From assembly GCF_900104455.1 (NCBI RefSeq), contig NZ_FNHB01000003.1, positions 169,106 through 233,105 on the forward strand: DNA of 64,000 bases. The letters run 5' to 3'. Below, in pieces: positions 54,022 to 62,922 of this stretch. The translations under genes and the position numbers were made by a program. Source of the DNA: Dendrosporobacter quercicolus. Lineage in GTDB: Bacteria; Bacillota; Negativicutes; DSM-1736; Dendrosporobacteraceae. Every line of letters begins with the position of its first letter. Positions within the stretch are counted from its first letter, which is position 1. The notes under the pieces were generated by a model, which worked only from the letters and a program-made list of their open reading frames with translations, ran no database searches and was not told where the DNA came from.

Positions 54022-55260
54022 ATGAGAAAAAGCTTTATTCAGGAATTGTTTGCACAACGCATTGGCGGTGATTTATTTGGCGGCGATACGGTGTTATATA
54101 AATTTGAAAGAATTAAACAGGCCAAAAGAACGGCCATAAAAAATAACCCGGAAATCAACTTAATTGACCTGGGGGTAGGGGAGCCGGATTGGATGGCTGA
54201 GCCGGCAGTTGTGGATATTTTGTTTGAGCAAGCCGGGTTAAAAGAAAATAGAGGCTATACCGATAATGGCGTACAGGAATTTAAAGATGCTGCTGTCAAA
54301 TATATGGAATCTGTTTATCAGGTAAAGGGCTTGAACCCGTTTTCTGAGGTTAATCACGGGATTGGTTCCAAATCAATTTTAGTGCAGTTGCCGTTGGCTT
54401 TTATTAACCCTGGGGATATCACCATTATGACAGTACCGGGCTATCCGGTTTTGGGCACGATGACCAAAGCTTTGCAGGGCGAAGTAGTTAATCTGCCGTT
54501 GCTGGAAAAAAATAAATTTTGGCCTGATTTGAATTCTCTTACCCAGGAGCAGCGGCGTAAAGCCAAGCTATTGTATATCAACTATCCCAATAACCCAACC
54601 GGAGCGACTGCGACCAGCCAGTTTTATGAACGCGTTGTGCGTTTTGCCCGGGAAAACAACATGATTGTTGTAGCTGATGCCGCCTATGCCGCTCTTACTT
54701 TTGACGGTAACAAGCCGTTCAGCTTCTTGTCGGTAAGCGGAGCCAAGGAAGTCGGAGTGGAAATTCATTCCCTGTCCAAAGCGTTCAATATGACAGGCTG
54801 GAGGTTAGCGTTTATTTGCGGCAATGAACTGGTTATTAAAGCGTTTGCCGCGGTGAAAGACAACAATGATTCCGGACAGTTTGCCGCCATCCAAAAAGCC
54901 GGAATATATTGCTTGCAGCATCCTGAGATAACAGAAAAAACTGCGCTGAAATATTCGCGGCGTCACAATTTACTGGTAGATGTTTTTCGCAAAGCCGGTT
55001 TTACGGTGAAAAAACCCAAAGCTTCGTTCTATCTTTATGTACAAATTCCTAAAGGAATGAAAAATGGCCGGAGCTTTTTATCGGCTGAAGACTTTTCCCA
55101 ATACTTAATTGCCGAAAAGCTGATTTCCACCGTTCCGTGGGATGATGCCGGTTCCTATATTCGGCTTTCCGTGACTTTTGAAGCCGGGGATGAAGCCGCG
55201 GAAATACAAATAGCAAAAGAGATAGAGCATCGCCTGGCTGACGCTGATTTTATTTTTTGA
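54022..55260 (+). CDS. class I aminotransferase, LL-diaminopimelate aminotransferase-like
   Basis: A 412-residue PLP aminotransferase. NYPNNPTGA, DAAYAAL and the PLP lysine in HSLSKAFNMTGWRLAF are clear, and the overall pattern matches the DapL/aspartate aminotransferase group. DapL moves an amino group from glutamate to tetrahydrodipicolinate. Its place behind an M20 peptidase in a sulfur-related regulon allows another amino acid substrate such as methionine or a derivative. AACAGGAGG sets the start at 54022. Confidence 0.87.
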   Translation: MRKSFIQELFAQRIGGDLFGGDTVLYKFERIKQAKRTAIKNNPEINLIDLGVGEPDWMAEPAVVDILFEQAGLKENRGYTDNGVQEFKDAAVKYMESVYQVKGLNPFSEVNHGIGSKSILVQLPLAFINPGDITIMTVPGYPVLGTMTKALQGEVVNLPLLEKNKFWPDLNSLTQEQRRKAKLLYINYPNNPTGATATSQFYERVVRFARENNMIVVADAAYAALTFDGNKPFSFLSVSGAKEVGVEIHSLSKAFNMTGWRLAFICGNELVIKAFAAVKDNNDSGQFAAIQKAGIYCLQHPEITEKTALKYSRRHNLLVDVFRKAGFTVKKPKASFYLYVQIPKGMKNGRSFLSAEDFSQYLIAEKLISTVPWDDAGSYIRLSVTFEAGDEAAEIQIAKEIEHRLADADFIF

Positions 55261-55479
55261 GGCAGTACCCTTAATATTCAGTTGCTATGACGAACAGCAA
55301 CGGGAAGGATCAGGCTGCATTTGCTGCTGATTTTGATGTAACACAGGTAAAAATCTTGTTGTTTTTTAAAAAAAAGGTATAATTAAATTAAAATGTCAAT
55401 GTGGATTGAATGATGTAATAAGGCTGGACGGCGTTTCCGCGCGGGACCCGCTTCGGTTTTTTACTTAAAGGGGTTTGCC
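55261..55479 (+). promoter_or_regulatory. promoter and terminator-like leader before cysteine desulfurase
   Basis: TTGTTG, 16 nt, TATAAT (about 55356-55383) forms a promoter. GGCTGGACGG is followed by a GC-rich hairpin containing GCGGGACCCGC and TTTTTT. This resembles the leader arrangement of the other operons, but the GR/A internal loop and inner stem cannot be aligned with confidence. Confidence 0.45.
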
Positions 55480-56625
55480 ATGATTTATTTGGATAATGCG
55501 GCCACTTCCTGGCCTAAACCGGAAGCTGTTTATCAAACGGTGGACAAGGTGATGCGCCAAGCCGGGGCTAACCCGGGGCGGTCAGGGCATACGATGGCTT
55601 TAGCGGCCGACCGGGTCATTCAGGAAACCCGGCGACTGACCGCTCAGTTGTTTTCCGTCCCGGATCCATCCCGGATTATTTTTACGCTAAATGCCACTGA
55701 TGCTTTAAATCTGGCCTTAAAAGGATTATTACAGGCCGGTGATCATGTCATTACCGGCTCAATGGAGCATAACGCGCTGGCCCGGCCGCTGGAGGCGCTG
55801 TGCAAAACGGGGGTGGAGGTCAGCAAGGTTGCAACTTCGCCGTTCTCGGGCCTGGCGGCTGCCGACATCCGGACAGCCCTCAGGCCCAATACAAAACTGA
55901 TTGCCGTTAGTCATGCCTCCAATGTAACCGGCACGCTTAACCCCATTGTGGATATTGCCCGGGTGGCAAAAGCCGCGGGGGTGTTGTTGCTGGTTGACTG
56001 CGCTCAGACGGCGGGGCTTTTTCCGATTGATGTGGGTAAAATGGGCATTGATTTACTGGCGTTTCCCGGTCATAAGGCGCTTTTTGGCTGCCAGGGGGTA
56101 GGCGGCCTGTATATTGGCAGGGGCATATCTTTAAAACCATTGCGGGAGGGGGGGACCGGCAGCAGATCAGAATCCCTGGAGCAGCCTGAGGAGTGCCCTG
56201 ACCGTTATGAGAGCGGTACGCTCAATACGCCGGGGATTGCCGGATTGGGCGCCGGCATCCGGTTTATTCTTGAAACCGGGCAGGATATTGTCCGCCGGAG
56301 GGAAGAGGTATTAACCAATATGCTGCTGACTGGCCTGGAAAAAATCCGTCCGGTTGTTTTATATGGGCCATCTGCCGGCAAAACCCGCGCCGCCGTTGTA
56401 TCATTTGGTGTTCCCGGAATTGATCCGGCGGAAATAAGCCTGATTTTGGATCAGTCTTTTCAAATTGCTTCAAGGGCGGGCTTGCATTGTGCGCCAGACG
56501 CCCATCTGACGCTGGGAACAAGCCGGGGCGGCACTGTCCGGTTAAGTCCCGGATATTTCACGACCGAGGCGGAAATTGAACAGTGTCTGCAGGCCGTTGC
56601 CGCCGTTATCGCTGAATTATGTTAA
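55480..56625 (+). CDS. cysteine desulfurase family protein
   Basis: A 381-residue aminotransferase class V enzyme. The PLP lysine is in AFPGHKALFG, DCAQTAGLFPIDV binds cofactor, and the active cysteine is in SRAGLHCAPDAH. It removes sulfur from cysteine as enzyme persulfide. The family resembles the stand-alone desulfurases and not NifS or IscS with their scaffold partners. It is followed closely by a ThiF/MoeB-like gene, suggesting sulfur transfer to a carrier protein. Confidence 0.9.
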   Translation: MIYLDNAATSWPKPEAVYQTVDKVMRQAGANPGRSGHTMALAADRVIQETRRLTAQLFSVPDPSRIIFTLNATDALNLALKGLLQAGDHVITGSMEHNALARPLEALCKTGVEVSKVATSPFSGLAAADIRTALRPNTKLIAVSHASNVTGTLNPIVDIARVAKAAGVLLLVDCAQTAGLFPIDVGKMGIDLLAFPGHKALFGCQGVGGLYIGRGISLKPLREGGTGSRSESLEQPEECPDRYESGTLNTPGIAGLGAGIRFILETGQDIVRRREEVLTNMLLTGLEKIRPVVLYGPSAGKTRAAVVSFGVPGIDPAEISLILDQSFQIASRAGLHCAPDAHLTLGTSRGGTVRLSPGYFTTEAEIEQCLQAVAAVIAELC

Positions 56626-56638
56626 TAGGAGTTCTGTT

Positions 56639-57658
56639 ATGACAATGTTTGAAGAAAGATATTCACGGCAAGCCATATTTCCAGGAATCGGGCCAACCGG
56701 GCAGGAAAAACTGGCGCACAGCCGGGTGGCAATTCTTGGCGTCGGCGCTTTGGGGTCGGTTATTGCTAATAATTTAGCCCGGGCCGGGGTTGGTTATTTG
56801 CAGTTAATTGACCGTGACTTTGTGGAGTTGAGTAATTTACAGCGGCAATGCATCTTCACGGAGTCTGATGTTCAGGCCGGACTGCCCAAAGCGATTGCCG
56901 CCGCCCGCTATCTGCAATCGGTAAATTCAGGCATTGAGCTGGAGCCGGTAATCAGTGATTTGAATGCGGGCAATGTGGAGTTATTATTGAGCGGCGTTGA
57001 TCTTGTTGTGGATGGCACGGATAATTTTGAAACCAGATTCATTCTGAATGACGCCTGTGTGAAGCATGCTATTCCCTGGATTCATGGCGCGGTGTTGGGA
57101 AGCTATGGGCTGACCATGAACATTATTCCCGGTAAGACTCCCTGCTATCGCTGCCTGATGCCCAATATACCGGAAACGCCGGGCGAAACGTGCAGCTCTG
57201 CCGGGGTGCTCAATATGATCACGGGAATCATTGCCTGCTATCAATCGGCGGAGGCTGTAAAAATTCTGCTGGATAGCCCGGCAATCAGGACGGAAGCATT
57301 GTTTATTGATGTGTGGACGCATTCGATGCAAGGCAGGACACTGCCGGTTAATGCTGAATGCCCCACCTGCGTCAGGCATGAGTATAGCTATTTAACCGCC
57401 CGGCAGGCAACCTATACAACCGCTCTGTGCGGGCAGAACGCCGTACAGGTAGTGCCGGGGACAGCGAAACAGATAAATTTTGCTGATCTGGCTGAACGGC
57501 TCCAGCCTTTGGGCCGGCTGGAGTATAACCGGTTTACGCTGCGCTTTGCCGCCGGTGAAGTGGAAATGACGCTGTTTACCGACGGGCGGGCGATCATCAA
57601 GAATATTGACAATGAAAATAAGGCGAAAGCTTTGTATGCCGAATATTTCGGCCTTTAA
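56639..57658 (+). CDS. ThiF/MoeB/HesA-like E1 adenylyltransferase
   Basis: A 339-residue E1-like enzyme that adenylates the C-terminus of a ubiquitin-like sulfur carrier. The nucleotide-binding segment GVGALGSVIANNLARAG, LSNLQRQ and two zinc CxxC pairs (CYRCLMP and CPTC) are present, with a possible catalytic cysteine in GETCSSAG. The last 80 residues form an extra small domain. No carrier gene with a terminal GG is seen nearby. AATAGGAG sets the start at 56639. Confidence 0.9.
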   Translation: MTMFEERYSRQAIFPGIGPTGQEKLAHSRVAILGVGALGSVIANNLARAGVGYLQLIDRDFVELSNLQRQCIFTESDVQAGLPKAIAAARYLQSVNSGIELEPVISDLNAGNVELLLSGVDLVVDGTDNFETRFILNDACVKHAIPWIHGAVLGSYGLTMNIIPGKTPCYRCLMPNIPETPGETCSSAGVLNMITGIIACYQSAEAVKILLDSPAIRTEALFIDVWTHSMQGRTLPVNAECPTCVRHEYSYLTARQATYTTALCGQNAVQVVPGTAKQINFADLAERLQPLGRLEYNRFTLRFAAGEVEMTLFTDGRAIIKNIDNENKAKALYAEYFGL

Positions 57659-57807
57659 CCGCGAGGCTGGTACCTTGACATATGACGAAAATTCGGCTTA
57701 TAATTAGAGTATCATTTTTGCTGATTTTTTACAGTTGCCCATATCGTTTAGCCACCGGCTATATGCAGGGCGCATAGGGGCAACAATAATTGAATAGGAC
57801 TGTTGCT

Positions 57808-57868
57808 GCTGATTAGTTTAAAATGCTAAAGGCTAGTGAAACTTATGTTTCACTGGCTTTTTTATTAT
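57808..57868 (+). promoter_or_regulatory. leader element 16 with terminator, upstream of pair D
   Basis: GCT 57808-57810, GA, TTAG (57813-57816)/CTAA (57826-57829), loop TTTAAAATG, A 57830, GGC 57831-57833. The terminator GGCTAGTGAAAC/GTTTCACTGGC ends in TTTTTT. The promoter is TTGACA 57675-57680, 18 nt, TATAAT 57699-57704. About 100 nt separate the promoter and hairpin, the longest such gap, and contain a GTTGCCC/GGGGCAAC hairpin. Confidence 0.82.
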
Positions 57869-57915
57869 TTATTTTGAAATCCAAACGTTAATAAGAAAAA
57901 TTTAGGAGGTATATT

Positions 57916-59376
57916 ATGGCGATCAATCTAAACATCACTTCAGCCGGTACCCGGGAGAGCCGGTTAGGATCAATTACCGGTTACTCCGGTGACTTGCATG
58001 ATCTGGTGCATAAGAGTAAATGCGGGACACTACAGGAAAAGGAGCGTTGTTTCAGTCAGTCCAGCTCCTGTGACGCCGGCTGCGCTCTGGCCCAGCTTGC
58101 CAGCATCAGGGACGTTGCCGTTATCAATCATGCGCCGTCCGGTTGTACGGCAATGTCGGCCAATACGATTGTTCACTATACCCAGCTTGCCGCCAAGCGC
58201 GGCGTGGAGTATGAGACTGTTTTTCTGGGGACGGATATGGATGAGTCTGATACCATTTTTGGCGCCACCGCCGACCTGCGGCAAATCATCATTGAAACTT
58301 ACCACCGCTATCACCCTAAAGCCATATTTGTAGGAACCTCGTGCGTTTCTGGCATCATCGGCGAAGATGTTGACAGCGTGGTTGCCGAACTAAGAGCAGA
58401 ATTACCGGTTCCGCTGGCTCCTGTGCATTGTGAAGGGTTTAAATCCCGGGTTTGGGCATCCGGCTTTGATGCTGCCGACCATGCAGTGCTTACCAATATT
58501 GTCAAACCACCGGAAAGAAAGACCAATATCATTAATTTTAAGAATTTCAATGAAAGCGCCCGCCAGGAGATTATTGATATTTTTGCCAATTTTGATGTTG
58601 CGCCGTTTTTTCTATACGCCAATTCGACGGTGCAAGAGCTTTCGCGCCTTTCGGAAGCGCTGGCAACGGTGTCAATTTGCGGCACTTTAGGAACGTATTT
58701 GGGCAATGGCCTGGAACAGGAGTACGGGGTGCCGTATATCAAGAGCATCAATCCGTTAGGGATTGCCGGATTTGAAGCATGGCTGCGGGAAATCGGACTG
58801 GTTATTCACAAGGAAGCCGAGGTAGAGGCATACATTGAGCGGGAGCGGGCCTTCTATCTGCCTAAAATTGAAGAGGTCAAACAGCAGCTCAAGGGACTGA
58901 GGGCCGTACTGGGCATGGGAGCAAGTTACGCTTTTCAGGTGTCGCGGGTATTGCAGGAACTGGGGCTTGAAGTGGTGTGGGTTGCATCCTGGCACTATGA
59001 CACCCGCTATGATAATGGCGAGATTCCGCCGCACTTGGAATATTTGGAACAGAACAGTCCTTATAACTTCAAAGTAAGTGTCAGCGATCAGCAGAATTTT
59101 GAAATTCTTAATATCCTCAACCGTCACAAACCGGATATATATCTGGCCAGGCATCCGGGAACTACGGTATGGGCGATTAAACAAGGCATTGCGGCCTTCT
59201 TTTTAGGTGATGAGTATAAGACGTTTGGCTATCGCGGCACACTGGATTTTGCCAATACGATCCTGGATACAATCAGGAACCGGAGTTTTGAAAAAAATCT
59301 GGCAGCCAGAATTACCCTTCCCTACACTGCATGGTGGTATAAACAAGACACTGCAGCATTCCTTAAGGAGGATTAA
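57916..59376 (+). CDS. NifD-like nitrogenase component 1, alpha-type subunit (pair D)
   Basis: A 486-residue D-type subunit closest to that of pair A. P-cluster cysteines: SSCDAGCALAQ, HAPSGCTAM, GTSCVSGIIGED. Cofactor cysteine: SICGTLGTYLGNGLE. The C-terminal site is FLGDEYKTFGYRG, without His. Substrate-wall motif: SRVWASGFDAADH. TTAGGAGG precedes the ATG. Confidence 0.88.
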   Translation: MAINLNITSAGTRESRLGSITGYSGDLHDLVHKSKCGTLQEKERCFSQSSSCDAGCALAQLASIRDVAVINHAPSGCTAMSANTIVHYTQLAAKRGVEYETVFLGTDMDESDTIFGATADLRQIIIETYHRYHPKAIFVGTSCVSGIIGEDVDSVVAELRAELPVPLAPVHCEGFKSRVWASGFDAADHAVLTNIVKPPERKTNIINFKNFNESARQEIIDIFANFDVAPFFLYANSTVQELSRLSEALATVSICGTLGTYLGNGLEQEYGVPYIKSINPLGIAGFEAWLREIGLVIHKEAEVEAYIERERAFYLPKIEEVKQQLKGLRAVLGMGASYAFQVSRVLQELGLEVVWVASWHYDTRYDNGEIPPHLEYLEQNSPYNFKVSVSDQQNFEILNILNRHKPDIYLARHPGTTVWAIKQGIAAFFLGDEYKTFGYRGTLDFANTILDTIRNRSFEKNLAARITLPYTAWWYKQDTAAFLKED

Positions 59377-59382
59377 AAGTAA

Positions 59383-60681
59383 ATGCCCAAGATATTAGAT
59401 CAACCCCGATATAAATGCGCCCTGGCCGCAATGCAGACGGTTCAGGCAATCACCAAGGCGCTGCCTATTCTGCATTCGGGGCCTGGCTGCGCTGATAAAT
59501 TACAGGGCAACCACGGCGGTTCGGGCCATTTTGCCCCCAGGGTTTTCCCCTGCACAAACCTTAATGAAAAAGATGTTATTTTCGGAGGAACCGAACGCTT
59601 ACAGGAAACGATTGAAAACGCGCTGAAGGTGATCAATGCCGATATGTATGTCGTCCTGAGCAGCTGTTCTTCCGAGATCATCGGCGATGATATGGAAGAG
59701 GTTGTCCGTTCGTTTCGGGATGCCGAAAAGCCGGTAATCTTTGCGTCAACAGCAGGATTTAAAGGAAACAATTTTTTAGGCCATGAGTGGGTGGTGCAGG
59801 CCATTATTGAACAATACTTAAAGCCGCCGGCGCAAAAGACCAAAGGACTTGTAAATATATGGGCCAGTATTCCGCAGCATGACCCCTTCTGGTATGGCAA
59901 TTTATTTGAGCTGGAGCGGCTTGTGGCTCAGCTTGGCTTAATTCCCAATACAATTTTCGGCTATGACCGCGGCATAAAAAACATTGATAAACTGCCTGCA
60001 GCAGAATTTAATCTGCTGGTATCTCCATGGGTGGGATTAAATAATGTAAAGCTGCTGCAGGAAAAATTTGCTACTCCTTATTTACATTGGCCGACACTGC
60101 CGGTGGGCGCGTCCGAAACCAGTAAGTTCCTGCGGGCAGTCGGCGGGTTTGCCGGGGTGGATAAGCGAAAAACAGAAAACCTGATTAAAGAAAACGAAAA
60201 TAAGTATTATTATTTTATTGAACGGTTTGCTGATGTGTTTTTAGAGACCCGCGTGATGTCCAAGCGTTTCGTCGTGGTTTCCGATGCCCAGTATTCATTG
60301 GCGTTAACGAAGTTTCTGGTCAATGATGTCGGTTTGTTTCCGTCCAAGCAATACATCACGGATAATACACCGCCTGAATATCAGGAGCAGATAAAATCAG
60401 AATTCAGCAATCTGAATTATGGAATTGAGGCCGAAGTGGAGTTCTTATCAGACGGCTATGTTATCCAGGATGAGATCAAAAACACCTATTTTACCGGATA
60501 TCCGCTAATTATTGGCAGCGGCTGGGAAAAGAAGGTGGCGCAAAAAACACAGGCGCACTATTTGCCGGTTTCCTGGCCGGTAAACGAACGCCTGATCATC
60601 AATAGTTCTTATGTAGGATATGAGGGCGGACTGAAGTTGCTGGAGGATATTTACTCGGTAGTGCTTACCAGATTTAACTAG
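59383..60681 (+). CDS. NifK-like nitrogenase component 1, beta-type subunit (pair D)
   Basis: A 432-residue K-type subunit, the shortest of the four. Cysteines are in RYKCALAA, GPGCADKLQG and SSCSSEIIGDDM, where the usual TGC motif is SSC. The AETGGFKG motif is STAGFKGNN here. It starts six bases after the D stop, with AAGGAGG at the end of the D gene. A convergent gene follows with no clear terminator between. Confidence 0.88.
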   Translation: MPKILDQPRYKCALAAMQTVQAITKALPILHSGPGCADKLQGNHGGSGHFAPRVFPCTNLNEKDVIFGGTERLQETIENALKVINADMYVVLSSCSSEIIGDDMEEVVRSFRDAEKPVIFASTAGFKGNNFLGHEWVVQAIIEQYLKPPAQKTKGLVNIWASIPQHDPFWYGNLFELERLVAQLGLIPNTIFGYDRGIKNIDKLPAAEFNLLVSPWVGLNNVKLLQEKFATPYLHWPTLPVGASETSKFLRAVGGFAGVDKRKTENLIKENENKYYYFIERFADVFLETRVMSKRFVVVSDAQYSLALTKFLVNDVGLFPSKQYITDNTPPEYQEQIKSEFSNLNYGIEAEVEFLSDGYVIQDEIKNTYFTGYPLIIGSGWEKKVAQKTQAHYLPVSWPVNERLIINSSYVGYEGGLKLLEDIYSVVLTRFN

Positions 60682-60798
60682 TGCCTTGTCAGCTCTAAAC
60701 GGCAGGATAATGGCGAGGCTGTTTTTCGCAAGATAAGGCGGAGGAGGGAGGCCTATCGGATGTATGCCGTTACGGCCACGAAGCAGGGAGGAAAAGAC

Positions 60799-61530
60799 TT
60801 ATTTTATTCTATACCAGTACTGGTACAGTTCCGTAAATCCCATACCGGAGTACAGCTTAACCGCCGGGTAATTATTGGACATAACCTGGAGGTAGGCTTT
60901 TTTTGCTCCTGCGCTTCTTCCCAGCCGGAGAAGGCCGGAGACTAGTTTTTGGCCATAGCCCTGATTGCGGTAAGCGCTGTCAATGACGATATCATACAGA
61001 CCGATAAATTCTCCTTGCAGCACGCCAACACCACCGCCGATGGCAGAGCTGCCGGCTTTTAAGGATACAATATATTTATTGGGAATAATATTTTTCAGCA
61101 TGTATTTTAATACCGGCTTATTTTTATTTGAAACACTGCTGAAACGGCAAAAATCAGTCAGCCATTCTTCGGTTAGCTGCTGGCTGGCAGTCATTTGTTC
61201 ATCGAATGACGGCGTCAGCCCGGTTAAATCAAGCACTTGTACGCTGGCCGGGGAATCGCGGCGATACCCTTGCTCCGCCAATATGGCATCTAACGCCGGT
61301 GGCAACGCCGCCGGCGTTATTTTAAAAACTGCCGACAGGTTTTTGGCGGCGTAGAATTGTTCACAATTCCTGATTTTGGCGAGCGGAGGCTCGGTGGAAG
61401 GATATAACGGGTTAACCGAATTGGCGCGTTTGGAGTAACCGCCGGCAAAGCGCAGAACCCAGCCGTCGTATATCATGGTCTGCAGGGCCGGCAGAGCGTT
61501 GAGTGAATATTCTTCGATTGTTCTTATCAT
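60799..61530 (-). CDS. GNAT family N-acetyltransferase
   Basis: A 243-residue acetyltransferase. The C-terminal domain has the acetyl-CoA motif IDSAYRNQGYGQKLV and the final YSGMGF loop. The first 110 residues form a distinct N-terminal domain of the kind found in two-domain GNAT proteins. It transfers acetyl to an unknown amine. It runs opposite to pair D. GAGG lies at a usual distance before the ATG. Confidence 0.88.
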   Translation of the reverse strand: MIRTIEEYSLNALPALQTMIYDGWVLRFAGGYSKRANSVNPLYPSTEPPLAKIRNCEQFYAAKNLSAVFKITPAALPPALDAILAEQGYRRDSPASVQVLDLTGLTPSFDEQMTASQQLTEEWLTDFCRFSSVSNKNKPVLKYMLKNIIPNKYIVSLKAGSSAIGGGVGVLQGEFIGLYDIVIDSAYRNQGYGQKLVSGLLRLGRSAGAKKAYLQVMSNNYPAVKLYSGMGFTELYQYWYRIK

Positions 61531-61721
61531 AGGTAATCCTCTTTGTTAGAAAAATTTTACAGCACAGGTTTAAAATGCTGATGAAAGCTTGTAGTCTCTA
61601 TTATGCACCTGTGCGGCAATGCTGGCAAGCATATGGGGCCAAACATTATTTATTCAATAGTCTGAAAATAATCGATTGACAAAAGATGTAAAATTGAATA
61701 CAATTTAAACAGATACGTGAA

Positions 61722-61777
61722 ACTGACTAGTCAATTGCTAGAGGCTGTATTCCAGAGGCGGAGTACAGCCTTTTTAT
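61722..61777 (+). promoter_or_regulatory. leader element 17 with terminator
   Basis: ACT 61722-61724, GA, CTAG (61727-61730)/CTAG (61738-61741), loop TCAATTG, A 61742, GGC 61743-61745. The terminator is GGCTGTA/TACAGCC with TTTTT. The promoter is TTGACA 61676-61681, 17 nt, TACAAT 61699-61704. The hairpin starts about 15 nt after the expected start of transcription. The remaining gap up to 61530 holds only the divergent GNAT promoter region. Confidence 0.8.
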
Positions 61778-61868
61778 ATCCGGAAGGAAGTGGGAAAATG
61801 GGGTGCAGTTAAGCAGGCGCTGTCTGTCGTTGAGTAGAGATATAAGCTTTCAAAGGAGAGGGAATGGT

Positions 61869-62687
61869 ATGGCAAAAGTAAGTATTTTTTCCTGGTTTGG
61901 TTTTCCAATACCGATGGATAAACGTTTTAAAATGATAAAAGCCGCCGGATTTGACGGAGTACTGTTGTGGTGGAGTGACGAGCATGCAGCCGTTGATGGC
62001 GACAAAGCGGTACAGCCGGCGCTGGCAAGAGAAAACGGTCTTTGTGTTGAAAATATCCATGCGCCTTTTGAAGGAATTAATTGTTTGTGGACAGATGGGC
62101 GGCAGGGGGATGAATTCGAGCAAGTTCTGGCAAATTGTATCAATGAAAGTGCAGTTCATGAAATTCCAACAGTGGTGATGCATCTTTCGGCTGGCGAGCA
62201 TCTCCAAAAGACCAATCAGACCGGGTTGGACAGAATAAAACGGCTGGTAGAATTAGCGGAGCGGAAAAATGTTAATATTGCGCTGGAAAACCTCCGCCGG
62301 CTGGAATATCTGCATTTTATTTTGGACAACATCCAGTCTGACAGGTTAGGCTTTTGTTACGATTCAGGACATGAGTACTGTTACAACAGGGAAGCTGATT
62401 TGCTTACGCAATACGGGGCAAGGCTGATGGCTGTGCATATCCATGATAACGACGGGGTTCATGACTTGCATAAAGTGCCTGGTGAAGGATCGGTTGACTG
62501 GAAAGCGGTGGTTGCCAAACTGAAAAAGTCGGTTTATCGCGGCGCTGTTGCCTTGGAGGTAACCAACAAGTTTTCTAAGTATGGTGATACCGAAACCCCT
62601 GAATGGTTCTTGCGGAGAGCCTTTCAGTCGGCCAAAAAGCTATATGAATTTCTGTACGGGGATTCGCTCAGTCCTTCAAAACGCTAG
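61869..62687 (+). CDS. xylose isomerase-like TIM barrel (sugar phosphate isomerase/epimerase)
   Basis: A 272-residue barrel with metal-site residues in ALENLRRLEY (Glu), YDSGHEY (Asp, His), VHIHDNDGVHD (His, Asp) and ALEVTN (Glu). Substrate is unknown; the family includes inosose and hydroxypyruvate isomerases and epimerases. Its leader element ties it to the sulfur/nitrogenase-like regulon, where it might process the carbon part of a sulfonate or thio-sugar; inference only. AAGGAGAGGGA sets the start at 61869. Confidence 0.83.
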   Translation: MAKVSIFSWFGFPIPMDKRFKMIKAAGFDGVLLWWSDEHAAVDGDKAVQPALARENGLCVENIHAPFEGINCLWTDGRQGDEFEQVLANCINESAVHEIPTVVMHLSAGEHLQKTNQTGLDRIKRLVELAERKNVNIALENLRRLEYLHFILDNIQSDRLGFCYDSGHEYCYNREADLLTQYGARLMAVHIHDNDGVHDLHKVPGEGSVDWKAVVAKLKKSVYRGAVALEVTNKFSKYGDTETPEWFLRRAFQSAKKLYEFLYGDSLSPSKR

Positions 62688-62764
62688 TTTTAAGCCTGGG
62701 CCTGGCTACCGTGCGTTTGGATAACAGGCGAAAAATCATAGGGCGGCAATGGTCTATTTATATT

Positions 62765-62808
62765 AAAGGGGCGCCTAAATGCAAAAGCATTTCAGACACC
62801 CCTTTTTA
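62765..62808 (+). terminator. terminator after isomerase-like gene
   Basis: AAAGGGG..CCTAAATGC pairs with GCATTTCAG..CCCC with small mismatches, then TTTTTA. A second hairpin (CGCCGCTG/CAGCGGCG, about 62862-62893) lies just beyond the end of the convergent aminotransferase gene and may end that transcript. Confidence 0.75.
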
Positions 62809-62922
62809 TAATCAGCCTGCCGGCTGACCGAGTATAATCGGTTGAACAAACAATAAAATTGTTTCGCCGCTGGCTATTGATGTACAGCGGCGGGTCTTGT
62901 CAGGAAAAAGCGGGATTGGTTG

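Noticed and set aside
55410-55470. Eighteenth leader element before the cysteine desulfurase
   Set aside because: GGCTGGA is present and a T-run follows, but no inner stem and A-GGC closing strand can be aligned.
60760-60945. Small plus-strand ORF after pair D
   Set aside because: It lies mostly antisense to the well-supported GNAT gene and has no recognisable features.
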